Below are positions 25,179 through 35,575 of a stretch of 64,000 bases of DNA, in pieces; the first letter of the stretch is position 1, and each line of letters starts with the position of its first letter. The notes beneath the pieces are model-generated. The model searched no databases. It saw only the letters and a list, made by a program, of their open reading frames with translations, and was not told the origin of the DNA. The translations under genes were made by a program, and so were the position numbers. This stretch comes from Ornithinibacillus scapharcae TW25 (lineage in GTDB: Bacteria > Bacillota > Bacilli > Bacillales > Amphibacillaceae), in contig NZ_AEWH01000041.1 in NCBI RefSeq assembly GCF_000190475.1, positions 39,448-103,447 on the forward strand. The letters are read 5' to 3'.

Positions 25179-25730
25179 CTAGACCTCTTTTGTTATATTA
25201 CCGTTCCACTCACTCATACCTGGTAGAACGTTATACACTTTTGTAAAACCATTTTTCGCTAAAAGCTGTGCTGCCAAGTCAGATCGTTTCCCTGTACGGC
25301 AGATGACGTAAACATCCTGTTCTTTATCCAATTCAGTAAGGCGAGATTCTAGCTCTCCCATTGGAATGGATTTTGCACCTTTAATATGACCAAATGCATA
25401 TTCTGCTGCTTCGCGAACGTCTAATATTAAGCCTTCACGTGATTCAATTTCCTCCAGTGGAACAGTCTGCTCAAATGCTTTTTCCACTTCAGGCTCATTT
25501 GAACCTTTACGGATGTAATGATAAAGTACATCCCCTTCTTCAACTGTCCCTAAATATTGATGTCCAACAGAACTTGCCCATGCAGCTAGATCTGCTTTTG
25601 ATCCTTTATCAGTTGCTTGAATTTCCAATACCTGACCTTCATCAATATCAGTAATTGCTTTCTTAGTTTTCACAATTGGCATTGGACATGCAAGACCTTT
25701 GGCATCTAAGAGATGATTTGCTTGGATCAT
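25179..25730 (-). CDS. yrkF: TusA-rhodanese fusion protein
   Basis: The 183-residue protein has an N-terminal TusA domain (residues 1-78, DAKGLACPMPIVKTKKAI) and a C-terminal rhodanese (residues 95-183, LILDVREAAEYAFGH, active-site CRTGKRS, PGMSEWNG). Sulfur could pass within one chain from rhodanese Cys to TusA Cys. The start was set at the ATG at 25730; an upstream GTG at 25745 would begin inside the G-run that probably serves as ribosome site. It heads the yrkFE unit behind a perfect CstR-like palindrome. Confidence 0.88.
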   Translation of the reverse strand: MIQANHLLDAKGLACPMPIVKTKKAITDIDEGQVLEIQATDKGSKADLAAWASSVGHQYLGTVEEGDVLYHYIRKGSNEPEVEKAFEQTVPLEEIESREGLILDVREAAEYAFGHIKGAKSIPMGELESRLTELDKEQDVYVICRTGKRSDLAAQLLAKNGFTKVYNVLPGMSEWNGNITKEV

Positions 25731-25765
25731 AATTTTACCCCCCACGGTATTATTTTTTGTAAATA

Positions 25766-25787
25766 ATTATACCCATATGGGTATAAT
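25766..25787. promoter_or_regulatory. CstR-like operator 4
   Basis: ATTATACCCATATGGGTATAAT (given here as its two arms ATTATACCC and GGGTATAAT around ATAT) is a perfect palindrome upstream of the TusA-rhodanese gene. Confidence 0.78.
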
Positions 25788-25890
25788 TGATTGTAATAAA
25801 ATAGCCGCTTTAAGGTCGGACTATTATCACACTATATTTTGTTTTTTAGTAATGACTTTCCACTTGGGAATCAATCACAACACCAATAAT

Positions 25891-25906
25891 ATACCCCCTA
25901 GGGTAA
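25891..25906. promoter_or_regulatory. CstR-like operator 5
   Basis: ATACCCCCTAGGGTAA lies about 100 bases further upstream of the TusA-rhodanese gene. It could act with operator 4 or belong to an unseen upstream promoter. Confidence 0.5.
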
Positions 25907-25929
25907 AATGTCAACACCTAGGATTTATT

Positions 25930-26135
25930 TTTTCTTAAGCGATTGCTGGTGGCATACTAAAATTTTCAGTATGAGGGAATATGTCTCTGGATGTGGGACT
26001 ATACTTTCTGCATGGCGGAATCATTCCTGTGGTATCTGTTAGCTATCACGTACAAGCTTCCACATAATCCTCACTAAGGTTTCATGCAGGTGGGCGCATA
26101 TCATCAAGAATTACCCTAGGTCCCACCTTCATGAG
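25930..26135. repeat. Intergenic element related to the one in the lia operon
   Basis: There is no gene here. TGTGGGACTATACTTTCTGC and the following ATGGCGGAATCATTCCT align with the GC-rich insert at 5577-5665. GTGGGAC (about 26003) and GTCCCAC (about 26119) could form the ends of a long stem. It is probably a dispersed, structured intergenic repeat. Confidence 0.4.
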
Positions 26136-26140
26136 ATATA

Positions 26141-27139
26141 TTAAGACATCCGTTCCTGTAAATCCGCTCGAACAGGATTCTTGAATGTTTTCTTTTGTAC
26201 CCTAACAAAAATATTGTTAGCTAAAAGAGATAGTATAATCAAAACCGTTCCTATTAAATCAAACTTTGTTACATCATATCCTTGATACATAGAAAATAAT
26301 AGAGTTGTGACTGGAACAAAATTAATGAACAATAGCGCGTTAATGGGCGAAAGTATAGCTACTCCAATATTCCATCCAAGTAGTGCAATAAGCCCTGGAA
26401 AAATGATCATAAATAATAAATGTGGGCTTGTTACCATAATCACATCTACTGTTGGAACAGAAATATACCCGAACAATGTTGAGCCTACAACAATTACGAC
26501 AGCTGTTCCTGTTCCAAGTAAACAACTTAAAGTAGAATATCTTAATGCAGACCAACCATCAAATTTACTGCCTCCCATTGTATAAATGACCCATCCAATT
26601 ACAGCGATCAAGATAAGGATAGTTGGAATGATGTCATTCGTTGCTCCTAGAAATGCTTGAATATCACCTTTCGAAATAACTAACATAGCGCCTACCAGTG
26701 ATACCAATACACTGATTGATGTAAAGGTATGAGGTCGTTTTCGGAAAATCATCCATGCGATTAAAATAGAAATCATCGGCATTAACGATTCCATTATCGA
26801 GGCAACCATGACACCTGATTCACCCATTATATTTTCTCCCCAGAAAATTAATAAGTTATATACAGTAAACGCCATTGTACCAAAGAACCATAATGATAGC
26901 CCCCTACCTTCAAAGCGAAATGCCTTTTTTCCCTCTTTCCATAAAAGGAGTACGACCAAAATAATTGTAACTGCTCCATAACGGATAATTGTAAAATAAA
27001 AAGGATCGATGTATGAAAAAGCTGCATGAGCGACTGGAAACATTGCCCCCCATGAAACTGCAGCAATAAAACATAAAAAAGCTCCCCACAATACATTATT
27101 CTTCAATTTTCTTCTGCCTCCCTGAGTTAGTAGCAGCAT
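26141..27139 (-). CDS. EamA/DMT-family transporter
   Basis: The 332-residue membrane protein has ten predicted helices in two EamA repeats (WGAFLCFIAAVSWGAMFPVA opening the first). It belongs to the drug/metabolite transporter family, which exports metabolites or amino acids; the substrate is unknown. Two starts are possible: ATG at 27139 behind AAAGGATGG, or TTG at 27116 behind GGGAGG (giving LKNNVLWG, closer to family N-termini). It is divergent from the LysR regulator, which probably controls it. Confidence 0.85.
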   Translation of the reverse strand: MLLLTQGGRRKLKNNVLWGAFLCFIAAVSWGAMFPVAHAAFSYIDPFYFTIIRYGAVTIILVVLLLWKEGKKAFRFEGRGLSLWFFGTMAFTVYNLLIFWGENIMGESGVMVASIMESLMPMISILIAWMIFRKRPHTFTSISVLVSLVGAMLVISKGDIQAFLGATNDIIPTILILIAVIGWVIYTMGGSKFDGWSALRYSTLSCLLGTGTAVVIVVGSTLFGYISVPTVDVIMVTSPHLLFMIIFPGLIALLGWNIGVAILSPINALLFINFVPVTTLLFSMYQGYDVTKFDLIGTVLIILSLLANNIFVRVQKKTFKNPVRADLQERMS

Positions 27140-27251
27140 TTATTATCCATCCTTTTTGATATCTTGTAAAATGAATAAAAGTGATGATTTACTATCACTA
27201 TTCGTGATACCATATAGGTATCCTAAATTCATAGAAATGAGGTGGTTTTAT

Positions 27252-28121
27252 ATGGAGTTCAAAGACTTAGAAATTTTTCAGATGGTTGCAGAAAAAGGAA
27301 CCATTACAGGAGCAGCAAAGGAATTAAACTATGTCCAATCTAACGTCACTTCGAGAATTCATAAATTAGAATCGGAACTAAATACACCTTTATTTAATCG
27401 ACATCGGCGTGGAATGAGCCTGACACCAGAAGGAAAAAAACTACTAACCTATTGTGACCAAATTTTAAGTTTAAAAGCTGAGATGAAACAAGCAGTACAG
27501 ACCAATAAAGAGCCATCTGGAAAACTAGAGATTGGAACGGTGGAAACCGTTATTCATTTACCAAAAATTTTGTCAAGCTACGTAAAAAAATATAGAGGTG
27601 TTGACTTGTCCATCTATACTGGGGTTACGGAAACTCTAGAGGAGGAAGTATTACTTCATAAATTGGATGGTGCTTTCATTACAGAAACAGATTTTCATCC
27701 CGATCTTGTATCTCATGATGTTTTTCAAGAGGAACTCATCCTCATTTCTGATGCTCGTATTCGCACACTAGAGGAATTAAAAGCAGAACCAGTCTTATGC
27801 TTTAGTAAAGGGTGTGGCTATCGAGCACGGCTTGCTAAATGGTATAAGGACCAAAATATTACTCCAACCAAAATTATGGAATTTGGTACTTTAGAGACAA
27901 TTTTGCGGAGTGCTGCCATGGGGCTTGGTATTGCATTCGTTCCAAAATCAGCAGTCGAACACTTAAAACAAGATGGTAATATTCAGTTCCACACACTTCC
28001 AGAAGAGTATAGTAAAATTAAGACCGTATTCATTAGACGAGCGGATACTTACTTAACAACAACAATTGAAAAGTTTATCGATACCATTGAAACTCATAAA
28101 CTAATGCAATGGAACCGGTGA
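27252..28121 (+). CDS. LysR-family transcriptional regulator
   Basis: The 289-residue regulator has an N-terminal winged helix (MEFKDLEIFQMVAEKGTITG, AAKELNYVQSNVTSRIHKLE) and a C-terminal periplasmic-binding-like effector domain with a lone Cys-rich spot CFSKGCGYRARL. The start was chosen at 27252 because GAGGTGG lies upstream; an earlier in-frame ATG at 27156 has no ribosome site. It is divergent from the EamA transporter, the usual arrangement for a LysR-controlled exporter. Confidence 0.87.
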   Translation: MEFKDLEIFQMVAEKGTITGAAKELNYVQSNVTSRIHKLESELNTPLFNRHRRGMSLTPEGKKLLTYCDQILSLKAEMKQAVQTNKEPSGKLEIGTVETVIHLPKILSSYVKKYRGVDLSIYTGVTETLEEEVLLHKLDGAFITETDFHPDLVSHDVFQEELILISDARIRTLEELKAEPVLCFSKGCGYRARLAKWYKDQNITPTKIMEFGTLETILRSAAMGLGIAFVPKSAVEHLKQDGNIQFHTLPEEYSKIKTVFIRRADTYLTTTIEKFIDTIETHKLMQWNR

Positions 28122-28207
28122 GTTTACGGTACGAGCTACGAAAATTGTTAGAAGGAGAACCACATCGGGGCTTGTGAAGCTATTATTCCTCGTTATGATA
28201 TAAACAA

Positions 28208-28250
28208 AATAAAAGCCTTCCCTGTTGTTACTCCGGGGAGGCTTTTATTA
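28208..28250. terminator. Bidirectional terminator between lysR and glpD
   Basis: AATAAAAGCCTTCCC pairs with GGGGAGGCTTTTATT around a short loop; the genes on both sides converge here. Confidence 0.85.
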
Positions 28251-28259
28251 GAATCAACC

Positions 28260-29921
28260 TTATTGTTCATTTTCAACTGGATGAGTTGCCTCATACATCA
28301 GTTTTTCTAGTTCTTCTGTATATTCTTTTGTCTGTTCATTAGACCAATTAAATACCTTGCTCATATAAGTAATGACACTATTTTTATGCTCACGAACCCA
28401 AGCAATATCAAAGAACATAGCTCCTGTTCTGCGGATAAAGAAGTCAGTAGGCTTATATACTAGCTCATAATCAATAGCATAACGAAGTACAGCGAATACA
28501 GCTGGATCAATATTTTCTGCTTGAGCCACAGATTTTTCATTTTGATAGATATCAAAGATAATATCAATATTAGATCCGTATTTTCTAACAAGATGTTCCA
28601 CTAATTCTTTCTCTATTCCTAAATCAATACCTCTTTTAAGCTTTTGGTTTACATAGTTTTCAAAGCCTGCTGAGCCACCTACATCCCCACCTGAGATACG
28701 TAGTTCTTTCGTTTGAGTAGAAGGGAATGTTCTACCTTCTTCTTCCTGTAATTGCTTTCCAACCAAATCTACAATGCTTTCTGCCATTTTTCTATAGCCG
28801 GTTAATTTACCACCTGCAATCGAAATGAAGCCAGAGTCTGATACAAATATCTCATCCTTACGAGAGATTTCAGACGGACCCTTACCCTCCTCATGGATTA
28901 ATGGTCGTAAACCTGCCCAGCTTGATTCGATGTCCTCTGGTTTAATTTTTACTTGTGGGAACATATAATCAATAGCCTTTAACACATAATCCCTATCTGC
29001 TACGGTCATTGTCGGATGAGCAATATCACCTTGATATACCGTATCTGTAGTACCAACATATGTTTTCCCTTCACGAGGGATAGCAAATACCATTCTTCCA
29101 TCAGGTGTATCGAAATAGATTGCTTGTTTTAATGGGAAACGTTCTCCATCAAACACTAAGTGAATTCCTTTTGTTAATCGTAGGGTTTTACCTTTTTTCG
29201 AATTATCCAATTCACGTAATGTATCCACCCATGGACCAGCAGCACTTACAATTTTCTTCGCAGTAAATTCCTGGGTAGAACCGTCTGTTTGATCGATAGC
29301 TTCAACCCCAACTACTTTATTATTTTCGTAGATTAGGTTGTTCACTTTCATATAGTTGATCGCAAGTGCTCCCTTTTCGACAGCTTTTTTCATCACTTCG
29401 ATCGTTAAGCGAGCATCATCTGTTTTGTATTCTACATAATAACCTGCACCCTTAAGATTTTTACTATTTAATAATGGTTCACGTTTTAGGGCTACTTCAG
29501 GCTTAAACATCTTTCTTCTTTCTGTTTTTTTCACACCTGCAAGGAAGTCATATACGCGTAACCCGATGTTCGTTGTAAATGGCCCAAATGTTCCACCCTT
29601 GTAGAATGGTAACATCATCCATTCAGGTGTTGTAACGTGTGGACCATTCTCGTAAACAATTGCTCGTTCCTTTCCTGTTTCAGCAACTACACCTATTTCA
29701 AACTGTTTTAAATAACGTAGTCCACCATGAACAAGTTTTGTTGAGCGACTGGAAGTACCTGCAGCAAAATCCTGCATTTCTAATACAGCAACCTTCATTC
29801 CTCTTGTTACTGCATCAAGAGCAATTCCGGCACCAGTAATCCCACCGCCTATTACGATTAAATCAAGGGATTCTTCACTAATTTTTGTTTTTATCTCATT
29901 ACGATTTAAGCTCGAAAACAT
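28260..29921 (-). CDS. glpD: Aerobic glycerol-3-phosphate dehydrogenase
   Basis: The 553-residue FAD-dependent membrane-associated dehydrogenase oxidises sn-glycerol-3-phosphate to dihydroxyacetone phosphate and feeds electrons to quinone. The FAD-binding motif IVIGGGITGAGIALDAVTRG lies at residues 22-41. RSTKLVHGGLRYLKQFE and GGKLTGYRKMAE are typical GlpD blocks, followed by the DAO C-terminal domain. It ends the glycerol cluster with glpK and glpF upstream, and has its own leader with a strong terminator hairpin. Confidence 0.93.
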   Translation of the reverse strand: MFSSLNRNEIKTKISEESLDLIVIGGGITGAGIALDAVTRGMKVAVLEMQDFAAGTSSRSTKLVHGGLRYLKQFEIGVVAETGKERAIVYENGPHVTTPEWMMLPFYKGGTFGPFTTNIGLRVYDFLAGVKKTERRKMFKPEVALKREPLLNSKNLKGAGYYVEYKTDDARLTIEVMKKAVEKGALAINYMKVNNLIYENNKVVGVEAIDQTDGSTQEFTAKKIVSAAGPWVDTLRELDNSKKGKTLRLTKGIHLVFDGERFPLKQAIYFDTPDGRMVFAIPREGKTYVGTTDTVYQGDIAHPTMTVADRDYVLKAIDYMFPQVKIKPEDIESSWAGLRPLIHEEGKGPSEISRKDEIFVSDSGFISIAGGKLTGYRKMAESIVDLVGKQLQEEEGRTFPSTQTKELRISGGDVGGSAGFENYVNQKLKRGIDLGIEKELVEHLVRKYGSNIDIIFDIYQNEKSVAQAENIDPAVFAVLRYAIDYELVYKPTDFFIRRTGAMFFDIAWVREHKNSVITYMSKVFNWSNEQTKEYTEELEKLMYEATHPVENEQ

Positions 29922-30011
29922 GAAAATTCTCTCCTTATTAGAATTTCTAGTTATATTTTGTACCTTTACTAATAGACGGATTATTCACCTTTTGGCTAGA
30001 GGTGTTAAAAT

Positions 30012-30101
30012 AAAAAGAGACCACAAGAAACTCTATAGAATAATAGAGTTCATGTGGTCTCTCGAATATCTCCGTCCGAATATTAACTTGTCTTTATTAT
30101 A
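30012..30101 (-). promoter_or_regulatory. glpD leader with antitermination-type hairpin
   Basis: On the minus strand TATAAT (30096-30101) is followed by ACAAGTTAAT, CGGAGA and a long stem (GAGAGACCACA...TGTGGTCTCT, with inner CTCTAT/ATAGAG) and TTTTTATTTT. The same ACAAGTTAAT...CGGAGA...hairpin order precedes glpF. In B. subtilis, glpD and glpFK leaders are read through by the antiterminator GlpP bound to glycerol-3-phosphate; glpP is not in the window. Confidence 0.8.
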
Positions 30102-30199
30102 ACACCTATTGCATTAGATGAAAAGATGTTTCTGCATATTAACAAGATAATCTTCGCCAATGATACTGATACGAGAAAAGATACTCTTAAAACAATGTG

Positions 30200-31708
<1,509 letters not shown>

Positions 31709-31719
31709 TTATAATCTTC

Positions 31720-32526
31720 CTATAACTTTGCTTGTTTTTTTAATTCAATGCTTGTAGCAGCTACAAAAATAATCGCTAATATAGCACTTTCTGCCCAAAA
31801 CGCTACAGAATATTCACCTTTAAAAATGGCTTGATAAAATAGTGCACCATAAACTCCACCTATAATTGGTCCAACAACTGGCACCCAAGCATATCCCCAA
31901 TCAGAGCTACCTTTACCTGGAATCGGTAATAAAGCGTGTGCAATTCTTGGTCCTAAATCACGTGCTGGGTTAATCGCATAACCTGTAGGTCCACCTAAGG
32001 ACATACCAATTGCAACAATTAATGCACCAACTACAAGTGGGTTTAGTCCTTCTGTAAATTCATTTGCTCCGATAAATAATAATCCAAGTACAAGAATAAA
32101 TGTACCAATAATCTCTGTTACTAAGTTTGATAATGGGCTACGAATAGCTGGCCCTGTAGCGAATACAGCTAATTTTAAGTCTGCTTCTTTTGTTGCTCTC
32201 CAGTGAGGTAGGTATGCAAAGAATACGATAATCGCCCCAATAATGGCTCCGATTATTTGAGCTGAAATATACGGTAAAACATTTTCCCATGGAAATTCTC
32301 CAATTGCCGCAAATCCTAATGTAACGGCTGGGTTAAGGTGTGCACCTGAAACACTTCCTACTGCGTATACTCCAAGTGTAACAGCTAGTCCCCATGCAAG
32401 TGTGATAAGCACCCAGCCACCACCAGCACCCTTTGACTTATGAAGTATGTCACTTGCAACTACACCGCCACCAAAAATAATAAGAATCATGGTGCCGATA
32501 AGTTCTCCTATAAATTCTGTCATCAT
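31720..32526 (-). CDS. glpF: Glycerol uptake facilitator
   Basis: The 268-residue aquaglyceroporin has six helices and two NPA boxes: SGAHLNPAVTLG (first half) and TGYAINPARDLGPRI (second half). The Asp after the second NPA-R and the neighbouring glycines are those of glycerol-conducting members. It heads the glpFK operon, behind a leader hairpin and a promoter overlapped by a perfect cre. Confidence 0.93.
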   Translation of the reverse strand: MMTEFIGELIGTMILIIFGGGVVASDILHKSKGAGGGWVLITLAWGLAVTLGVYAVGSVSGAHLNPAVTLGFAAIGEFPWENVLPYISAQIIGAIIGAIIVFFAYLPHWRATKEADLKLAVFATGPAIRSPLSNLVTEIIGTFILVLGLLFIGANEFTEGLNPLVVGALIVAIGMSLGGPTGYAINPARDLGPRIAHALLPIPGKGSSDWGYAWVPVVGPIIGGVYGALFYQAIFKGEYSVAFWAESAILAIIFVAATSIELKKQAKL

Positions 32527-32582
32527 GTATGAATCCCCCTAAATTATCTTTTTGTTACTAGTTATATTTGTGTGCCATGATA

Positions 32583-32680
32583 TAAAATAAAAGAGACCAC
32601 ACTGTACCCGGTATATTTCTCCAACGAGAAATATACCTAGTAGTGTGATCTCCATTCTCCGACACATAAATTAACTTGTT
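32583..32680 (-). promoter_or_regulatory. glpFK leader with antitermination-type hairpin
   Basis: ACAAGTTAAT (about 32670), CGGAGA and a stem GAGATCACACT/AGTGTGGTCTC with an inner perfect stem (GGTATATTTCTC/GAGAAATATACC) are followed by TTTTATTTTAT on the minus strand. The layout is shared with the glpD leader. Confidence 0.8.
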
Positions 32681-32684
32681 AACT

Positions 32685-32716
32685 ATTATAGTACACATCT
32701 CTGAAAGCGTTGTCAA
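32685..32716 (-). promoter_or_regulatory. glpFK promoter with overlapping cre
   Basis: TTGACA (32711-32716, minus) and TATAAT (32685-32690) or TACTAT (32688-32693, 17-base spacer) form the promoter. TGAAAGCGTTGTCA at 32702-32715 fits the CcpA consensus TGWAANCGNTNWCA at every position and covers the -35, so glucose repression by CcpA is expected. Confidence 0.85.
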
Positions 32717-32846
32717 TAGTTTAATATTTTTCCAGAAATACAAAGACCCCTCTATCCCCTGTAGAAAAGAAGTATGTCCATATTGAAACATATAGAAATA
32801 TATAAATTGCTATCCGTCTAGCCACCAAACTAGAAATCAACTTACA

Positions 32847-32887
32847 GGAAAAAACTCACCAATGTCATGGATAACATTAGTGAGTTT
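32847..32887 (-). terminator. Terminator of MFS gene
   Basis: On the minus strand AAACTCACTAATGT pairs with ACATTGGTGAGTTT and a T-run follows, a short way past the exporter stop. Confidence 0.8.
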
Positions 32888-32908
32888 GATTGTTTTAGTA
32901 GCTTGACA

Positions 32909-34420
32909 CTATTTACTCTCTGCTTGAGACAAAGTAGCTGTCCCTAAGTCCCGTGTCTGAGGTTCAGAAGCCATAGCTCTTGTATCAACCCGCTTGATGA
33001 ACAGTGCTAAGACTAATACTAATATATTGATTGCAAAAGCTACATAGAAGGAATATTGGATTCCGTTTAGTAGTGCTTGCTGTGACATCGATGCAATGGA
33101 TGTTTCAGTTAATGATAATGGATCAACGCCAGACATTAGTTCCTCACCTTTTGTTGTAGCGACGGAGTTCATAATGGTAACCATAATTGCGGTACCAATT
33201 GAACCGGATACCTGTTGGGCTGTATTATTAATAGCTGTACCATGCGGATTCAATTGTGTTGGTAGTTGGTTTAATCCATTTGTCATAATTGGCATCATAA
33301 CCATTGACATACCGAACATTCGTAGAGAATATACCACTACAATATACGCGTAAGTCGAATCAAGTTGCAAATTCGCTAGCATATAAGTTGAAACCCCTGT
33401 AATAGCAAGTCCAATTACAGCTAATGCACGTGGACCAAACTTATCGAATAGTCTTCCTGTTATTGGTGACATAATTCCCATAATGATTGCTCCCGGCAAT
33501 AACATTAGTCCAGACTCAAGTGGTGAAATTCCACGAACATCTTGGACGTATGCAGGAGTTAAAATCATACCTGAGAACATTGCGACCGCATTAACAATAG
33601 CAATCATAGCTGCTAGCGTAAACATTGGATATTTAAAAGGTCTTAAATCTAATAATGGCTCATCCAATCTCAATTGACGAATAATAAATAGAATTAACGT
33701 AATTCCTCCGACAATTAAAGAAGTTAGGATAACCGGATCATCCCACCCCTGTGAACTTGCGCTACTTACACCGTATAATAGTCCACCAAATCCAAGACTA
33801 GAAAGAACAACAGAGAAATAATCAAGTGTTGCATTTTTATCTTGTTCCATAACATTACCGAATTTCCAAATAGCTAATATTAAACTAATAATCGCTAATG
33901 GTAGAATCATTTCAAATAGTAATCGCCAATCATAGTACTCTACTATATAACCCGATAATGTTGGTCCTATTGCTGGTGCTGCAATCATAACCATACCGAA
34001 TACACCCATAGCAGTCCCGCGTTTTTCACGTGGAAAACTAACTAGCATGATATTCATTAACAATGGTCCCATCACAGAAGAACCTGCTGCTTGAATCATA
34101 CGACCACCTAATAAGAAAGCAAAGTTAGGTGCGAATGCTGCAAGAGCTGTACCTAATGTAAAAATTGCCATAGATGCTATAAATAAGCTACGATTCGAAA
34201 ACCGTGTTATTAAAAATGCTGATGCCGGAATTAATATTCCACTAACAAGCATATACCCTGTAGCAAGCCATTGTACCGTAGAATAATCTTTTATCTCTAA
34301 ATCTACCATAATAGATGGAAGTGCTACGTTTAACAACGAATTGTTTAAAAAGGATACGAAAGCACCAATAAATAAAATACCGATCATTAAATATGGTGGT
34401 TTGTTCAATTCTTTATTCAT
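32909..34420 (-). CDS. MFS drug exporter, DHA2 (EmrB/QacA) family
   Basis: The 503-residue protein has about fourteen hydrophobic helices. DHA2 hallmarks include NNSLLNVALPSIMVDL in helix 1, STVQWLATGYMLVSG, and GRMIQAAGSSVMGPLL (motif C-adjacent region). It uses the proton gradient to expel drugs or dyes. The start was set at the ATG at 34420 behind GAGAGGGAAC; an upstream ATG at 34492 has no support. It is divergent from a TetR gene, which is the likely local repressor. Confidence 0.88.
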   Translation of the reverse strand: MNKELNKPPYLMIGILFIGAFVSFLNNSLLNVALPSIMVDLEIKDYSTVQWLATGYMLVSGILIPASAFLITRFSNRSLFIASMAIFTLGTALAAFAPNFAFLLGGRMIQAAGSSVMGPLLMNIMLVSFPREKRGTAMGVFGMVMIAAPAIGPTLSGYIVEYYDWRLLFEMILPLAIISLILAIWKFGNVMEQDKNATLDYFSVVLSSLGFGGLLYGVSSASSQGWDDPVILTSLIVGGITLILFIIRQLRLDEPLLDLRPFKYPMFTLAAMIAIVNAVAMFSGMILTPAYVQDVRGISPLESGLMLLPGAIIMGIMSPITGRLFDKFGPRALAVIGLAITGVSTYMLANLQLDSTYAYIVVVYSLRMFGMSMVMMPIMTNGLNQLPTQLNPHGTAINNTAQQVSGSIGTAIMVTIMNSVATTKGEELMSGVDPLSLTETSIASMSQQALLNGIQYSFYVAFAINILVLVLALFIKRVDTRAMASEPQTRDLGTATLSQAESK

Positions 34421-34519
34421 ATTTTGTTCCCTCTCATCCTGACTAAATTTATTGCATTTGCTTATTTTATACCCGTAGTTCAGTTTTTGCAACGTTTTTT
34501 TACTAATGGTTTAAAACTA

Positions 34520-34548
34520 TTGTTTTTCTATTAAAATAACCGTATACT
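34520..34548 (+). promoter_or_regulatory. Promoter of tetR next to MFS exporter
   Basis: TTGTTT and TATACT are separated by 17 bases, 28 bases before the tetR ATG. Confidence 0.6.
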
Positions 34549-34576
34549 GCTTCTTATAGAAAGGACTGAGGTTACG

Positions 34577-35449
34577 ATGAATGAGCGTAAAAGAAAAGTA
34601 GCAGATATCGCCTTGAAGTTATTTATCGATAAGGGGTTCCAACAAACTTCCATTCAAGAAATCATTGATCATGCGAAAATATCGAAAGGGACATTCTATA
34701 ATTACTTTTCTTCCAAAAATGATTGTATTGCAGAGATATTAGAAAACATTCGTTATCACGCTAGTCAAGAGCGTGTTGCCGTTCAAGTCGGTAAGAACCC
34801 TCAGGATCGTGAAGTATTAATCGAACAAATTACCATTTTAATGAGATTAAATGAGCAACATAATCTGCGGACATTATTTGAAAATATTCTTTCTTCTAAT
34901 CAACCAGAATTAAAGAAATTGGTTTTACAGCATAGAGTAATAGAAATGGAATGGTTTGCAAATCGTCTTATAGACGTCATGGGAGAAGATATACGGGAGT
35001 ATTCAACTGAAGCGACGGTATTATTTTTTGGAATGCTGCAGTACATGTTATTTACGCTTAATCTAACTAACAGTTCGTATTCCTTACATGACTTAATTGA
35101 AACGCTTCTATCGTATGTAGAAGTAATTATCATTCAAATGAAACGAAACGGTGGTACCATTCTCAATAATTTTGCTATCGATTTACTTCAAACGCATGCC
35201 CACAAGAAAGTGGTAACAAAATCGAAAGTAATGGAAATGGCAGCACAATTGATGGAACAATATAATTTTAATGAAGAACAACAGGATTTGATAGATGTTA
35301 TTCTAAGTGAGTTGGAGCGTGACCGTATTCGGAAGATTGTTGTTCAAAAGCTCTTGAAACCGTTGCTTCAATTATTTGAAGGAACCCCTATAGCATCACA
35401 AGTTCAGCTGTTTACGAATGCAGTTTGGAGTTTCTTGAAATTACAATAG
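34577..35449 (+). CDS. TetR/AcrR-family regulator
   Basis: The 290-residue regulator has an N-terminal TetR helix-turn-helix (ALKLFIDKGFQQTSIQEIID, GTFYNYFSSKNDCIAEIL) followed by a long helical ligand-binding region, about 90 residues longer than usual TetR proteins. The extra C-terminal part (residues 200-290) is also helical and not recognised. GGACTGAGG lies before the ATG. Divergent orientation to the DHA2 exporter suggests it represses that gene until drug is bound. Confidence 0.85.
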   Translation: MNERKRKVADIALKLFIDKGFQQTSIQEIIDHAKISKGTFYNYFSSKNDCIAEILENIRYHASQERVAVQVGKNPQDREVLIEQITILMRLNEQHNLRTLFENILSSNQPELKKLVLQHRVIEMEWFANRLIDVMGEDIREYSTEATVLFFGMLQYMLFTLNLTNSSYSLHDLIETLLSYVEVIIIQMKRNGGTILNNFAIDLLQTHAHKKVVTKSKVMEMAAQLMEQYNFNEEQQDLIDVILSELERDRIRKIVVQKLLKPLLQLFEGTPIASQVQLFTNAVWSFLKLQ

Positions 35450-35479
35450 ATAATAGAGACTACTATCTATAACAATACG

Positions 35480-35513
35480 AAAAAATCCCCTTTGCGAAAC
35501 AAGGGGATTTTTT
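35480..35513. terminator. Bidirectional terminator between tetR and amylopullulanase
   Basis: AAAAAATCCCCTT/AAGGGGATTTTTT is a perfect 13-base stem at convergent gene ends. Confidence 0.9.
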
Positions 35514-35575
35514 CACTAGTATGAACTTTTTTATGACATGCTTTTGGCCTATCTCAGATTTACTCCTATAAACTA

